A DNA stretch of 52,679 bases from Clostridia bacterium (lineage in GTDB: Bacteria; Bacillota; Clostridia; Acetivibrionales; DSM-27016): positions 1 through 52,679 of the forward strand of contig JAOAIJ010000013.1 of assembly GCA_026414765.1 (NCBI GenBank), given 5' to 3'. How positions within the stretch are numbered: the first letter of the stretch is position 1; every line of letters begins with the position of its first letter. A program made the translations under genes and the position numbers. This document shows, one piece after another, positions 1-8,103 of the stretch. Under the pieces are notes generated by a model. It was not told the DNA's origin. It made no database searches and saw nothing but the letters and a program-made list of their open reading frames with translations.

Positions 1-427
1 CAACTATAGGACCCATTGTTGCAGGAGGTAATACTACATCAAGCCACTTTGTTCCTACTGCTCCAATTATAAGAGCTGTTATAGAAAATATCAAACCAGC
101 TAAGATAAAGCCACCTAAAGCTTTTGAAAAATTCAGATCCTTATCCGGGGAACTTGCTAGAACCGCACTGACTGGGGCTAAAAAAGCAAAACTTGAACCT
201 AAGAATGCAGGTGCTTTGCCTTTACATAGGAATAAATAGATCAATGTTCCTATACCGTTCATAAGTAAAACTAACGCTGGATCAATTACCTGTTTTCCAG
301 CCCAACTGTTGAATAGAAACGGTACTAATACAGATGCACCAAACATGGCGAACAGATGCTGAAAACTAAGTGGTAGCCCTTGGAGCAGTGGTACTTTTTC
401 TTCTACTTGGATTACTCTTCTTTGCAT
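1..427 (-). CDS. uraA: Uracil permease, NCS2 family (N-terminal part, cut by the window edge)
   Basis: The first 142 codons of a minus-strand gene are present; the rest lies off the left edge. Translation from the ATG at 427 gives MQRRVIQVEEKVPLLQG, then LSFQHLFAMFGASVLVPFLF and a run of hydrophobic segments. This is the N-terminus of the NCS2 nucleobase:cation symporters (UraA/PyrP). The inner-membrane protein imports uracil with protons. A GGGGGA ribosome binding site lies just upstream of the ATG. The family alone would not separate uracil from xanthine permeases; the PyrR-type attenuator directly upstream (522-612) is what points to uracil. Family call is sure, substrate is a well-supported inference. 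Confidence 0.88.
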   Translation of the reverse strand, partial: MQRRVIQVEEKVPLLQGLPLSFQHLFAMFGASVLVPFLFNSWAGKQVIDPALVLLMNGIGTLIYLFLCKGKAPAFLGSSFAFLAPVSAVLASSPDKDLNFSKALGGFILAGLIFSITALIIGAVGTKWLDVVLPPATMGPIV

Positions 428-521
428 GCTTGAATCCCCCTCAAATTTATTTATTTAAAGTAATGACAAACCAAGAAAACTTATAGGTTCATCATCTATT
501 GGAATACAGTAAAATCAAAAT

Positions 522-557
522 AAAAAAAGCTTCATACCTACGAGCGGTAAGAAGCTT
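522..557 (-). terminator. Attenuator terminator upstream of uraA
   Basis: Minus-strand hairpin with arms AAGCTTC and GAAGCTT, extended by a T.T mismatch and four more pairs (TACC/GGTA), followed by a run of T. It is the termination half of the PyrR attenuator. Confidence 0.85.
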
Positions 558-612
558 GTCTCCTATATTAACAAGGTTATAGAATAAACTTTACCAGCCT
601 CACAGGACTAAT
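522..612 (-). promoter_or_regulatory. PyrR-dependent pyrimidine attenuator of uraA
   Basis: Read on the minus strand, the leader carries AGTCCTGTGAGGCTGGTAAAG (complement of about 590-610), which closely matches the conserved PyrR-binding loop (consensus near UCCAGAGAGGCU). An intrinsic terminator follows. PyrR charged with UMP binds such loops, disrupts an antiterminator and favours termination, so the permease would be off when pyrimidines are abundant. The pyrR gene is not in the window. Motif and position are seen; the mechanism is taken from the family. Confidence 0.82.
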
Positions 613-680
613 TTAAAAGTTTGCTGTATTCAATTTCCTATAACAATATATCACATACTTAAAGAATAGTCTATAAGAAT

Positions 681-687
681 TTCGACA
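681..687 (-). promoter_or_regulatory. Possible Spo0A box
   Basis: Minus strand reads ATTTTGTCGAAA, a good match to the 0A box (core TGTCGAA). It lies between uraA and the SASP gene, just upstream of a possible uraA promoter (TAGACT, 17 bp, TATATT on the minus strand). A 7-base core occurs by chance several times in a window of this size, so confidence is low. Confidence 0.3.
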
Positions 688-836
688 AAATTTTATGAGG
701 AAAGATGAAATAATAAAACACGGTTTTCATGCGAGAAATTTTTTAATTTATTGTTTCATTGCTCCTTAATTATCCAAATCTTTCTACTTATATTCACGTC
801 ACTTTTTGAAACAATAATTATTAAGGAGGTGATATT

Positions 837-1046
837 ATGGCAAGGAATAATAACAGCACAACTAATTTCGATCAGATGAAATACGAAATAGCAAGAGAAG
901 TTGGCGTTAACTTAAAGCAGGGTTATAATGGTGACCTCGCAGCAAGAGATGCTGGTAAAATAGGTGGAAATATAGTTAAAAAAGTATTCGAATCATATAC
1001 CGGAAACGCATACCCTACTGAACCTAGGGGAACAACCGGTAGATAA
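837..1046 (+). CDS. Small acid-soluble spore protein, alpha/beta type
   Basis: 69 residues. It shows the hallmarks of alpha/beta-type SASPs: the KYEIAREVGV segment with the germination-protease region, and the C-terminal signature YNGDLAARDAGKIGGNIVKK. These proteins coat spore DNA, protect it from UV and damage, and are degraded at germination to supply amino acids. A very strong ribosome binding site (AAGGAGGTGAT) sits just before the ATG, and a strong terminator follows. The gene is monocistronic. Expression is expected in the forespore under sigma-G, but I could not point to a convincing sigma-G promoter. Length and sequence are typical. Confidence 0.96.
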   Translation: MARNNNSTTNFDQMKYEIAREVGVNLKQGYNGDLAARDAGKIGGNIVKKVFESYTGNAYPTEPRGTTGR

Positions 1047-1068
1047 TTAAGATAAGCAAAAGCAACAT

Positions 1069-1100
1069 AAAAATAGCAGGAGTATACTCCTGCTATTTTT
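1069..1100. terminator. Bidirectional terminator between the SASP gene and the Cys-rich ORF
   Basis: Perfect inverted repeat: AAAAATAGCAGGAGT on one arm and its exact complement on the other, with A/T runs at both ends. It can end transcription from both sides. The stop codon of the minus-strand Cys-rich ORF (1099-1101) falls on its edge. Confidence 0.92.
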
Positions 1101-1254
1101 ATTTCTTTACATAACCTCCGCAGCCACAATTATCTCCTGACATACAACTCTTATTGTTTACATTGCACTTTCCTTTTACAGATTCTGGTGCAATTTCCTT
1201 TGCAGCCTCGATATTTTTTTCCGGTTTGAAGCTCTTACAATCCTTGCAAATCAT
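1099..1254 (-). CDS. Small Cys-rich protein, 51 residues, possibly metal-binding; unrecognised
   Basis: Unlisted short ORF. It starts at ATG 1254 with GGAGGG well placed upstream and ends at TAA 1099. The protein begins MICKDCKSF and ends DNCGCGGYVKK. It has six cysteines: a CxxC pair at residues 3 and 6, then Cys30, Cys37, and a CxC at 43 and 45. This pattern suits a small zinc- or iron-binding fold or a disulfide-rich peptide, but I recognise no family. The start lies 16 bases after the stop of the CotF-like gene (1270-1542), so it is probably the last gene of that operon and may be made during sporulation. Coding potential is supported by RBS, spacing and terminator; function is unknown. 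Confidence 0.72.
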   Translation of the reverse strand: MICKDCKSFKPEKNIEAAKEIAPESVKGKCNVNNKSCMSGDNCGCGGYVKK

Positions 1255-1269
1255 ACTGTTTTCCCTCCG

Positions 1270-1542
1270 TTACATATTCATGGATGATTGAATACCGCTT
1301 ACTTCCTGCTGTGCCCTGCTAATATCCTCCTGATTTGCATTCTGAACCTTATACCAGCCCTTTTGTGTCATCAGATCATAGATTTGTTTCTGATGCTGGA
1401 AAGTTCTTGTCAGTATGTTTGTTGTGTCATTTCTCAAAAACTGGTTTGTACTTTCCAGCACGAGATTTGTCAATGATGAAGCTGCCAATTTATGCTGACT
1501 TAACAAAACACTAGCTAAATCCTTATCTGTAATACTTCTCAT
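1270..1542 (-). CDS. Spore coat protein, CotF-like (Coat F domain)
   Basis: 90 residues, predicted helical. The pattern (ITDKDLASVLLSQHKLAASSLTNLV near the start and a later RTFQHQKQIYDLMTQKGWY) is that of the Coat F family, a ferritin-like helical fold in proteins of the spore coat. The C-terminal FQHQKQIYDLMTQKGWY block is the most diagnostic part. It is flanked by a second coat-like gene (14 bases upstream) and the Cys-rich ORF downstream, on the same strand with short gaps. Family assignment is good; a role in coat assembly is inferred from the family. Confidence 0.85.
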   Translation of the reverse strand: MRSITDKDLASVLLSQHKLAASSLTNLVLESTNQFLRNDTTNILTRTFQHQKQIYDLMTQKGWYKVQNANQEDISRAQQEVSGIQSSMNM

Positions 1543-1556
1543 CTGCTTTTCCTCCC

Positions 1557-1754
1557 TTATTGTATGGTTGCTGTGTTTATATGCTTGATAAGTGTCTGAA
1601 GATCATTCTGGTGATCACTTACCATTTGCTGGCATAAACTTCTGATTTGCGGGTCTGTGCATATTTCTGCACAACCTTGTATGAAATTGATATTGTTTTG
1701 TGTCATTGAGATATTATCCTCAATAAGCATTAATTCCTTACTTGTTAACGCCAT
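1557..1754 (-). CDS. Small coat-like / ferritin-like helical protein
   Basis: 65 residues. It begins MALTSKELMLIEDNISM and continues with a second helix containing CAEICTDPQIRSLCQQM and DHQNDLQTL. The two-helix pattern resembles short CotF-related proteins common in Clostridia, where they sit next to full CotF genes. The ribosome binding site AAGGAGGT is strong. It is the first gene of the putative coat operon 1754-1099. Three cysteines (CAEIC and SLC) could allow cross-linking. Function is inferred from sequence type and neighbours only. Confidence 0.7.
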   Translation of the reverse strand: MALTSKELMLIEDNISMTQNNINFIQGCAEICTDPQIRSLCQQMVSDHQNDLQTLIKHINTATIQ

Positions 1755-1983
1755 AGTATTACCTCCTTGAAATTTGATTTTACTTCATATATAGTCTGCA
1801 TTTTTCCATATAATATTCATTTACCCATGTATATATTTCAATACGATTTTCCCTCATAAATTTACTATTATATAAATATTGAATAAATCGGCATAATAAT
1901 TTCTCTAACTATTTGTTTGACTGTATTTAGGCTCTGATATATAATAGAAAGAATGAAAAAATATTGTAACAGGAGGGCTTATC

Positions 1984-3282
1984 ATGCCGTTATCATCAGA
2001 TATGATTATTGCATCAATTATCTTTGTTCTTACATATATACTCATTGTATCTGAAAAAATAGACAGAGTGATAGCTGCTTTGGGCGGCGGAGTCATAATG
2101 ATAGTTTTCGGGCTGTTTTCAGGAAAAAACCCATATACTCAGGAACTCGCCTTTGAGGCAGTAGATTATAACACTCTTGGCTTGTTAATCAGTATGATGG
2201 TAATTGTAATGATTACCAAAAGGACAGGTGTTTTTGAATTTCTCTCAATAAAAACTGTAAAAATAGCAAAAGGTGAGCCTTGGAAAATTCTTGTGTATTT
2301 ATCGGTAATTACCGCTCTCATGTCCGCTTTTCTCGATAATGTCACTACTATACTCCTGATTCTCCCTATAACATTGGATGTGTGCAGGGAATTAAAACTC
2401 AAACCCGTACCATTTATCATAAGTCAGATATTTGCATCAAATATCGGAGGAACTGCAACACTTATAGGTGATCCTCCAAACATCATGATTGGTGCTGATA
2501 CAAACCTCAGCTTTATGGATTTTATTTACAACGTAGCTCCTGTTATTGTTATTATTTTACCTATTACTGTATTAGCTTTTGTTATCTTGTATAAAAAACA
2601 TTTTAGTACCAGTGATGACCTCAAAAAGAAGGTTATGCTGCTAGATGAAAGTAAAGCAATAAAAAATAAAACGCTTCTCATTAAGTCGCTGTCAGTACTG
2701 ACCTTGACTATCACGGGTTTCATGCTTCACGGAGCATTGCATATAGAATCATCTACCATAGCAATAACAGGTGCCGTTTTACTTATGCTCATTTCAAAGG
2801 TTTCCATTGAGCATATACTTCAGGAAGTTGAGTGGAAGACGATTTTCTTCTTTACAGGGCTTTTCATGCTGGTAGGAGGACTGGAACATGCAGGTGTACT
2901 GAAGCTTATTGCAGAAACAATTGTTGGTGCTACAGGTGACAACGTAGTCCTTCTGGGTATTTCAATACTCTGGGTATCCGCAATATTATCTGCGTTTGTT
3001 GATAATATACCTTTTACGGCAACTATGATTCCACTAATCAAAAGTGTAGGGACATTAACCGGTATGAATATCGTCCCTCTCTGGTGGGCATTATCGCTCG
3101 GTGCATGTCTTGGTGGAAACGGTACTATTATCGGAGCCAGTGCCAATGTGGTTGCTTCAGGTATGGCAGAGGAAAACGGGCACAAAATCACTTTCGGACA
3201 ATATTTTAAAGTATGCTTTCCAATTATGTTGATTACTATTATAATAAGTATGGTGTATTTACTGATTTTTCAACTACATTAA
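1984..3282 (+). CDS. ArsB/NhaD/SLC13-type ion permease
   Basis: 432 residues with about 11-12 membrane segments. The ion-transporter superfamily motifs are clear: AFLDNVTTILLILP near residue 115, GGTATLIGDPPNIMIG near 155-170, then a second half with AFVDNIPFTATMIP and GGNGTIIGASANVVA. The two related halves are typical of the inverted-repeat fold. Family members move Na+/H+, arsenite or dicarboxylates; the sequence resembles the ArsB/NhaD/P-protein branch, but the substrate cannot be fixed by eye. ktrB starts 22 bases downstream, so the two are probably co-transcribed. That suggests a role in Na+/K+ or pH balance rather than arsenic export. No arsenic genes are nearby. Confidence 0.85.
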   Translation: MPLSSDMIIASIIFVLTYILIVSEKIDRVIAALGGGVIMIVFGLFSGKNPYTQELAFEAVDYNTLGLLISMMVIVMITKRTGVFEFLSIKTVKIAKGEPWKILVYLSVITALMSAFLDNVTTILLILPITLDVCRELKLKPVPFIISQIFASNIGGTATLIGDPPNIMIGADTNLSFMDFIYNVAPVIVIILPITVLAFVILYKKHFSTSDDLKKKVMLLDESKAIKNKTLLIKSLSVLTLTITGFMLHGALHIESSTIAITGAVLLMLISKVSIEHILQEVEWKTIFFFTGLFMLVGGLEHAGVLKLIAETIVGATGDNVVLLGISILWVSAILSAFVDNIPFTATMIPLIKSVGTLTGMNIVPLWWALSLGACLGGNGTIIGASANVVASGMAEENGHKITFGQYFKVCFPIMLITIIISMVYLLIFQLH

Positions 3283-3304
3283 TAAAAAGCAGGTAGGTAA
3301 TAAC

Positions 3305-4678
3305 ATGGCTAAGATTACTTTTCGTATAGGCACAAACAGGATAATGAGACTTTCTCCAACCAGGATGGTTGTATTCAGCTTTGCCGTAATTATACTTATA
3401 GGTTCGATACTTCTCAGCCTTCCGGCAGTGTCAAACAGCGGTAAAAGCATAGGTTATCTTAATGCACTTTTCACTGCTACGTCCGCTACATGTGTTACAG
3501 GCCTCATTGTAGCAGATACTTATACACAATGGAATATCTATGGTCAAATCATAATACTCTGTCTTATACAGGCAGGTGGACTGGGCATTATAACTCTGGC
3601 AACCTTTTTCTCCGCCCTCTTGGGACGGAAAGTGAGCCTGAAAGGTATGCTTCTTGCTCAGGAATCAATAAATCACTTTTCTTTTGAGGGAGTGGTAAGG
3701 TTAGTAAAAAGGGTCGTGCTTGTTACTCTTGCCTTCGAAACCTTGGGAGCATTAATACTGTCTATAAGGTTTATACCGATATTTGGACTTAAAGGCATCT
3801 ATATGGGTATATTTCACTCAATCACCGCATTTTGCAATGCAGGCTTCGACCTTATGGGAGGGTATAGCGGAGAATACAGCAGCCTGACGAGCTTTAACAA
3901 TGATCCTGTAGTGATCTATACCATTGCAGCATTGATAATTATAGGCGGTCTTGGATTCCTTGTGTGGAAGGATTTATACGAATATAAAAAGAACAAAAGC
4001 CTCTTTCTCCACACTAAGTTAGTGCTAATTATGACTGTGCTATTGATTCTACTTGGTGCAGTTTTCTTCTTTGTTTTTGAGAGTAATAATCCATTGACAA
4101 TGGGAAAACTAAATTTCTTCGAAAAAATAAATGCTTCCATATTCCATTCAGTTACTACAAGAACGGCTGGATATAATTCAGTTCCATTAAACGAAATGCA
4201 GGACATTTCAAAAGTAGCCACTGTACTGCTCATGTTTATAGGTGCTGCACCGGGTTCAACAGCGGGAGGAGTAAAGATTACTACTTTTGGTGTAATAGTA
4301 GCCGCTATTTTCTCTCAGATAAGCGGATCGAGCGAAACAGTAATATTCAGGCGAAGAGTTCCTCACTATGTAGTAAACAAAGCCCTTTCTATAATAGGCC
4401 TCAGTGCTATGGTCGTCATTGCTGTAGCAACAGTTATCCTCGCAATAGAAGGTGGGTCGTTTATAAATATATTTTATGAAGCCACTTCTGCTTTCGGTAC
4501 TGTAGGATTATCCACCGGTATTACGCCTACACTTCACTCCGTAAGCAAGCTGCTGCTCATACTTACAATGTTTCTCGGAAGGGTTGGTCCTGTCTCTTTT
4601 GCAATTGCCTTAACACTAAGAGCAAATAAGAAGGATATGGATATGGTGTACCCTGAAGGAAAAGTTATAGTGGGATAA
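3305..4678 (+). CDS. ktrB: K+ uptake channel subunit KtrB (TrkH/KtrB family)
   Basis: 457 residues, integral membrane. The four filter-like segments of TrkH/KtrB proteins are visible: SATCVTGL near residue 60, AFCNAGFDL near 180, TTRTAGYNS near 285, and SAFGTVGLSTG near 400. Each follows a pore helix, giving the fourfold pseudo-repeat. The protein forms the ion-conducting dimer of a Ktr system, which imports K+ with Na+ dependence and is gated by a cytosolic ring of KtrA-type RCK proteins. Two such proteins are encoded nearby on the opposite strand (6353-7009 and 7080-7694). It sits behind the ArsB/NhaD-type gene and before a strong terminator. Length is normal. Confidence 0.93.
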   Translation: MAKITFRIGTNRIMRLSPTRMVVFSFAVIILIGSILLSLPAVSNSGKSIGYLNALFTATSATCVTGLIVADTYTQWNIYGQIIILCLIQAGGLGIITLATFFSALLGRKVSLKGMLLAQESINHFSFEGVVRLVKRVVLVTLAFETLGALILSIRFIPIFGLKGIYMGIFHSITAFCNAGFDLMGGYSGEYSSLTSFNNDPVVIYTIAALIIIGGLGFLVWKDLYEYKKNKSLFLHTKLVLIMTVLLILLGAVFFFVFESNNPLTMGKLNFFEKINASIFHSVTTRTAGYNSVPLNEMQDISKVATVLLMFIGAAPGSTAGGVKITTFGVIVAAIFSQISGSSETVIFRRRVPHYVVNKALSIIGLSAMVVIAVATVILAIEGGSFINIFYEATSAFGTVGLSTGITPTLHSVSKLLLILTMFLGRVGPVSFAIALTLRANKKDMDMVYPEGKVIVG

Positions 4679-4716
4679 AAAAAGAGTTTGCATCTTCGGG
4701 TGCAAACTCTTTTTTC
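4676..4716. terminator. Bidirectional terminator between ktrB and tyrS
   Basis: Hairpin with arms AAAGAGTTTGCA and TGCAAACTCTTT around a TCTTCGGG loop, with A and T runs on both sides. It separates the convergent ktrB and tyrS genes. Confidence 0.93.
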
Positions 4717-4720
4717 CTAA

Positions 4721-5950
4721 TTACTTAATTATTATCCTGCAAAAATTCTTTTTACCTCTCTGCAGCAATGCTGATCCCTCAGTAAAGTCCTTCTTACTTG
4801 TGACAGCATCTATATCGGATATTTTCTGTTCATTTACGTATACTCCGCCTTGCTGGACTGCACGTCTTGCTTCGCTTTTTGACGGTGTAAGACCTGATTT
4901 GACAAGCAAATCCAGAAGCTTTATACCTTGCTCAGCCTCAGCCTCCGTAACTTCATATGATGGAATAGCATCCATATCACCATTGCCACCGAAAAGTGCC
5001 TCAGCAGCTTTTTGCGCCTTTAATGCCTCATCTTCTCCATGAACAAGCTTTGTAACTTCAAATGCCAGTACTTTTTTTGCTTCATTAATTTCTGCATCCT
5101 TCAACGCTCCCAGCCTTCTTACCTCATCCATAGGTATAAATGTCAGCAATGAAAGGCATTTTACAACATCATTATCCTGCACATTTCTCCAGTACTGGTA
5201 AAAGTCATAAGGAGAAGTTTTTGAAGCATCCAGCCAAAGTGCGCCTTTTTCTGTCTTACCCATCTTTTTACCTTCACTTGTAGTTAACAGGGAGAAGGTC
5301 ATACCGAAAGCTTCCTTACCCTCAACTTTTCTTATTAACTCAACTCCGCCAATTATGTTGGACCATTGATCGTTGCCGCCAAGCTGGATATTACATTCAT
5401 ATTTATTGAACAATTCAAGAAAATCATAACTCTGCATAAGCATATAGTTAAATTCTATGAAAGAAAGGCCTTTCCCCTCAAATCTGGTTTTAAAGGCATC
5501 TGCTGTCAGCATTCTGTTTACAGAGAAATGTACTCCTATATCTCTGAGAAATTTTACATAATTCAATTCCAAAAGCCAATCTGCATTATCAACCATAATA
5601 GCTTTTCCCTCACTGAAGTCGATAAACTTGGAGATTTGCTTTTTAAAACAATTAGAGTTATGTTCAATTTCTTCCCTGGTCATCATCTTTCTCATATCGG
5701 TTTTTCCCGTAGGGTCTCCGACCATGGCCGTTCCCCCACCTACGAGAGCTATTGGCCTGTGGCCGGCTCTCTGCATGTGAGCCATAGCCATTAAAGGTAC
5801 AAAGTGTCCTACATGAAGACTATCTGCAGTAGGATCAAAACCTGTATAAAAAGTAACATTTTCCTTTTCCAGCAACTCTTTCAGAGGTTCCTCGTGAGTA
5901 ACCTGTTGTATGAATCCTCTCTCCATTAAGACATCAAAAACACTTGACAT
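4721..5950 (-). CDS. tyrS: Tyrosyl-tRNA synthetase
   Basis: 409 residues, a class I synthetase that charges tRNA-Tyr. Visible landmarks: [12 protein letters not shown] near residue 40 (the HIGH signature), the tyrosine-binding region with [10 protein letters not shown] and [10 protein letters not shown], and KMGKTEKG near 230 (KMSKS equivalent). A C-terminal S4 RNA-binding domain carries [22 protein letters not shown]. The length fits the TyrS form with this S4 tail. It is transcribed from its own promoter through a T-box leader (6001-6325), so expression should rise when tRNA-Tyr is uncharged. Assignment is secure. Confidence 0.98.
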   Translation of the reverse strand: MSSVFDVLMERGFIQQVTHEEPLKELLEKENVTFYTGFDPTADSLHVGHFVPLMAMAHMQRAGHRPIALVGGGTAMVGDPTGKTDMRKMMTREEIEHNSNCFKKQISKFIDFSEGKAIMVDNADWLLELNYVKFLRDIGVHFSVNRMLTADAFKTRFEGKGLSFIEFNYMLMQSYDFLELFNKYECNIQLGGNDQWSNIIGGVELIRKVEGKEAFGMTFSLLTTSEGKKMGKTEKGALWLDASKTSPYDFYQYWRNVQDNDVVKCLSLLTFIPMDEVRRLGALKDAEINEAKKVLAFEVTKLVHGEDEALKAQKAAEALFGGNGDMDAIPSYEVTEAEAEQGIKLLDLLVKSGLTPSKSEARRAVQQGGVYVNEQKISDIDAVTSKKDFTEGSALLQRGKKNFCRIIIK

Positions 5951-6000
5951 TTTCTATCACTCCTTTTACATAATACAAAACTTATCACAGTTTCAGAAAT

Positions 6001-6325
6001 AAAAAAGTCTTATCATCCATAAGGACGAAAAGACTCGTGGTACCACCTTAATTCGTATCCAGACTATTAGCTATTGGTAATAGGAGCTTCCTATAAGCAA
6101 TAGCTAAATCCTGAAAATACCTTTACAGATATAACGGTCTGAACCGGTACACTCTTGATGTACAGCTCTGAATCAGTAATTCACCATAGTTTCCTTAGAG
6201 TTCTTTATCCATGTACTACAGCCTTCTCACCAGCCAGGCTGCTCTCTCATGCTTATTCCGTATTAACCGGAATTTATGCTTGTAACCATGAACGGCTACT
6301 ATTGATTCGTCATAGCTATATATGC
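6001..6325 (-). promoter_or_regulatory. T-box leader of tyrS (Tyr specifier UAC)
   Basis: On the minus strand the leader has the T-box core GGTGGTACCACG (complement of about 6036-6048). A terminator follows with AGTCTT / AAGACT arms and a T run (6001-6035). Upstream is Stem I, closed by GAATCA / TGATTC. Just before the 3' strand of that stem lies TAC (complement of 6176-6178), a tyrosine codon in the expected specifier position. Uncharged tRNA-Tyr pairing with specifier and T-box prevents termination. Agreement of the specifier with the downstream gene makes this a firm call. Confidence 0.95.
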
Positions 6326-6332
6326 TTACTTT

Positions 6333-6361
6333 ATTATAGATTATGTTTCATTCTATTTCAA
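6333..6361 (-). promoter_or_regulatory. Sigma-A promoter of tyrS
   Basis: Minus strand TTGAAA (6361-6356), 17 bp, TATAAT (6338-6333): near-consensus. It lies at the very 3' end of the upstream trkA-type gene (stop at 6353), so the -35 is inside coding sequence. The start point would fall a few bases before the T-box leader. Confidence 0.85.
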
Positions 6362-7009
6362 GAAATAATTTCTAAGCTCTTGCTGATCTTCCTGTGAAGA
6401 AACCGCAATTACCAAATCTCCGATGTGAAGCACAGTATAACCGTTAGGAATTATTACCTCCTCATCCCTTATGACCGATACTACGATACAGTCTGCCGGA
6501 ATATTTATATCTTTAAGGCTTCTGTTGCACACGGGCGAACTCTCATTTATAAGAATTTCGCTAAGTACAATCTTACCGTTTTTTAGTTTCATAAGCGTCT
6601 TCATACCACTGTAGTCAACTTCCTGCTCTATCAAATCAGCTATGATGGAAGTGCTGCTGACTGCAATATCCACACCCAATCTTTCAAATACCTTTATATT
6701 TTTAGGATTGTTAACCCTTGCAATGGTTCTCTTTACACCAAAGCTCTTCTTTGCAAGTTGACAGGAAATCAGATTATCTTCGTCCCTTCCTGTTACTGCA
6801 ATAAAAATATCCGCCTTATTAGCCTGTACATTTGACAGATCATCTATACTGGTTCCATCACCATTTACAACCGGAACATTCAGTTCATTGGCAATTTTCT
6901 CACAAAGCTCTTTCTGCCGTTCAATTACAGTTATCTTATGCTTATAAGGCAATAGTGTTTTGGAAAGGTAATAACCAATTTTCCCTCCACCGGCTATAAC
7001 TATATACAT
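6353..7009 (-). CDS. TrkA/KtrA-type K+ channel regulatory protein (RCK), copy 1
   Basis: 218 residues. The N-terminal Rossmann (RCK_N) domain starts MYIVIAGGGKIGYYL, with the GxGxxG-type nucleotide-binding loop, and a later acidic GDGTSIDDL segment. A TrkA-C (RCK_C) domain covers about residues 140-218 (ESSPVCNRSLKDI, ADCIVVSVIRDEEVIIPNGYTVL). Such proteins form octameric rings under TrkH/KtrB channels and gate them with ATP/ADP or NAD(H), often with c-di-AMP bound to the RCK_C part. It starts 70 bases after the stop of copy 2, behind GGAGGGTG. The probable partner is KtrB (3305-4678). Copies 1 and 2 are clearly diverged from each other. Confidence 0.9.
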   Translation of the reverse strand: MYIVIAGGGKIGYYLSKTLLPYKHKITVIERQKELCEKIANELNVPVVNGDGTSIDDLSNVQANKADIFIAVTGRDEDNLISCQLAKKSFGVKRTIARVNNPKNIKVFERLGVDIAVSSTSIIADLIEQEVDYSGMKTLMKLKNGKIVLSEILINESSPVCNRSLKDINIPADCIVVSVIRDEEVIIPNGYTVLHIGDLVIAVSSQEDQQELRNYFLK

Positions 7010-7079
7010 ACAACACCCTCCAGAAATTAATACGTCAAGAATATGTCCGCTTCTGATCGACTATCCGGACTTTTCCAGG

Positions 7080-7694
7080 CTAATCAACCATTTCGGTTAT
7101 AACCAGAATATCATCCTTCTCTAATTTTATACCCGGATTTGCAAAACAAAATTTACCGTTTTGTATGACACCATACACCATTGTTTTGTCTTTCAGTTTC
7201 AAACTACCCAGCTTTTTTCCTTCATTTGCTTTAGTAACCTTTTCATGCTTAAAAGAAAATACATTACTGCCTATTGTATGATTCGATACACCTTTTTCCC
7301 CCAACACAATAGAACGGATAACCTCAGCTGTTATATTTGTAGGGCATATAGTTTCAAGACCGAATTCATGAAAAACATGCTCACGTGCAGGGTTATATAT
7401 TCTTGCAATTACACGAGGAATTTTAAAAATCTCTCTCGCCACCTGACATGCCATGATATTCACATTATCATCAGGAGTAACTGCAGCAAGTGCGTCGGCC
7501 GTCTCTATTCCTGCCTGCTTTAATACATCCTGGTCTATAGGTACACCTGTAACTGTTATGCCGTTAAAGCCAGTACCTAAACTTTTAAAATTCTTTGAAT
7601 CATTATCCAATATTACAACATCATGTCCCTCATCGGACAAAATATGTGCAAGTTTAGAACCAACCTTACCACATCCGATAACTATTATATGCAT
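7080..7694 (-). CDS. TrkA/KtrA-type K+ channel regulatory protein (RCK), copy 2
   Basis: 204 residues with the same two-domain plan as copy 1: MHIIVIGCGKVGSKLAHIL (nucleotide-binding loop) followed by VVILDNDSKNF, and an RCK_C domain after about residue 130 with EGKKLGSLKLKDKTMVYGVIQNGKF. It is the first gene of the pair, with a GGGGAT ribosome binding site. Having two distinct TrkA-family genes in tandem is common in Clostridia and may give a heteromeric ring or two alternative regulators. Assignment to K+ transport is strong from family and from the nearby ktrB; which channel each copy serves is not shown. Confidence 0.9.
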   Translation of the reverse strand: MHIIVIGCGKVGSKLAHILSDEGHDVVILDNDSKNFKSLGTGFNGITVTGVPIDQDVLKQAGIETADALAAVTPDDNVNIMACQVAREIFKIPRVIARIYNPAREHVFHEFGLETICPTNITAEVIRSIVLGEKGVSNHTIGSNVFSFKHEKVTKANEGKKLGSLKLKDKTMVYGVIQNGKFCFANPGIKLEKDDILVITEMVD

Positions 7695-8103
7695 AAAAAT
7701 CCCCCTGCTTAATGCTGCAAATCAGTTAGGTAAATCATGGCAGTCACTGCTTCCATGTATACCTAAATTGGCTCAATTATTATATAGTATATCATTTGCT
7801 TATGAATTGTATAGTTCTGATTTTGAATATTTTAGTTATATTTATATCTCTATAGTTTACTATACAGTTTCTTTTCCCTATAGCTTACCAAATCTGCTTC
7901 TAGCGTTCAATTGCTGCATTTCACAACTAATTATGCTATACATGTTAACATTTGTGTTAAGGTATTATTTTCTTTACATTAAAAACTGATAAATGAAAAA
8001 AATATTATAGTTAGTATTTAATAACCTAGTATGCTAAAGTAAAACGCTCCTTTCATAAATACATATTCCGTAAGGACCACCACTTTTAAGAAAGGATGAT
8101 ACC
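7695..8103. other. 409-bp AT-rich intergenic region between divergent genes
   Basis: Separates the minus-strand trkA-type pair from the plus-strand DUF421 gene. It is very AT-rich and contains a TATATAATA stretch near 7780-7790 that could be the -10 of the trkA-type operon. I saw no RNA motif, repeat or credible ORF. An ORF crossing it on the plus strand begins inside the trkA-type gene and has no family signature. Confidence 0.6.

Noticed and set aside
1984-3282. Arsenite exporter arsB
   Set aside because: No arsR, arsC or arsA is nearby and the gene is coupled to ktrB; the family also includes Na+/H+ antiporters.
5366-5794. 142-codon plus-strand ORF opposite tyrS
   Set aside because: It lies wholly antisense within a certain gene and has no homology that I can recognise.
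6155-6397. 80-codon ORF opposite the tyrS T-box
   Set aside because: It overlaps a conserved RNA leader and promoter; no ribosome binding site.
7453-7989. 178-codon plus-strand ORF
   Set aside because: It begins antisense to the trkA-type gene, has no RBS or family pattern, and runs through AT-rich intergenic DNA.
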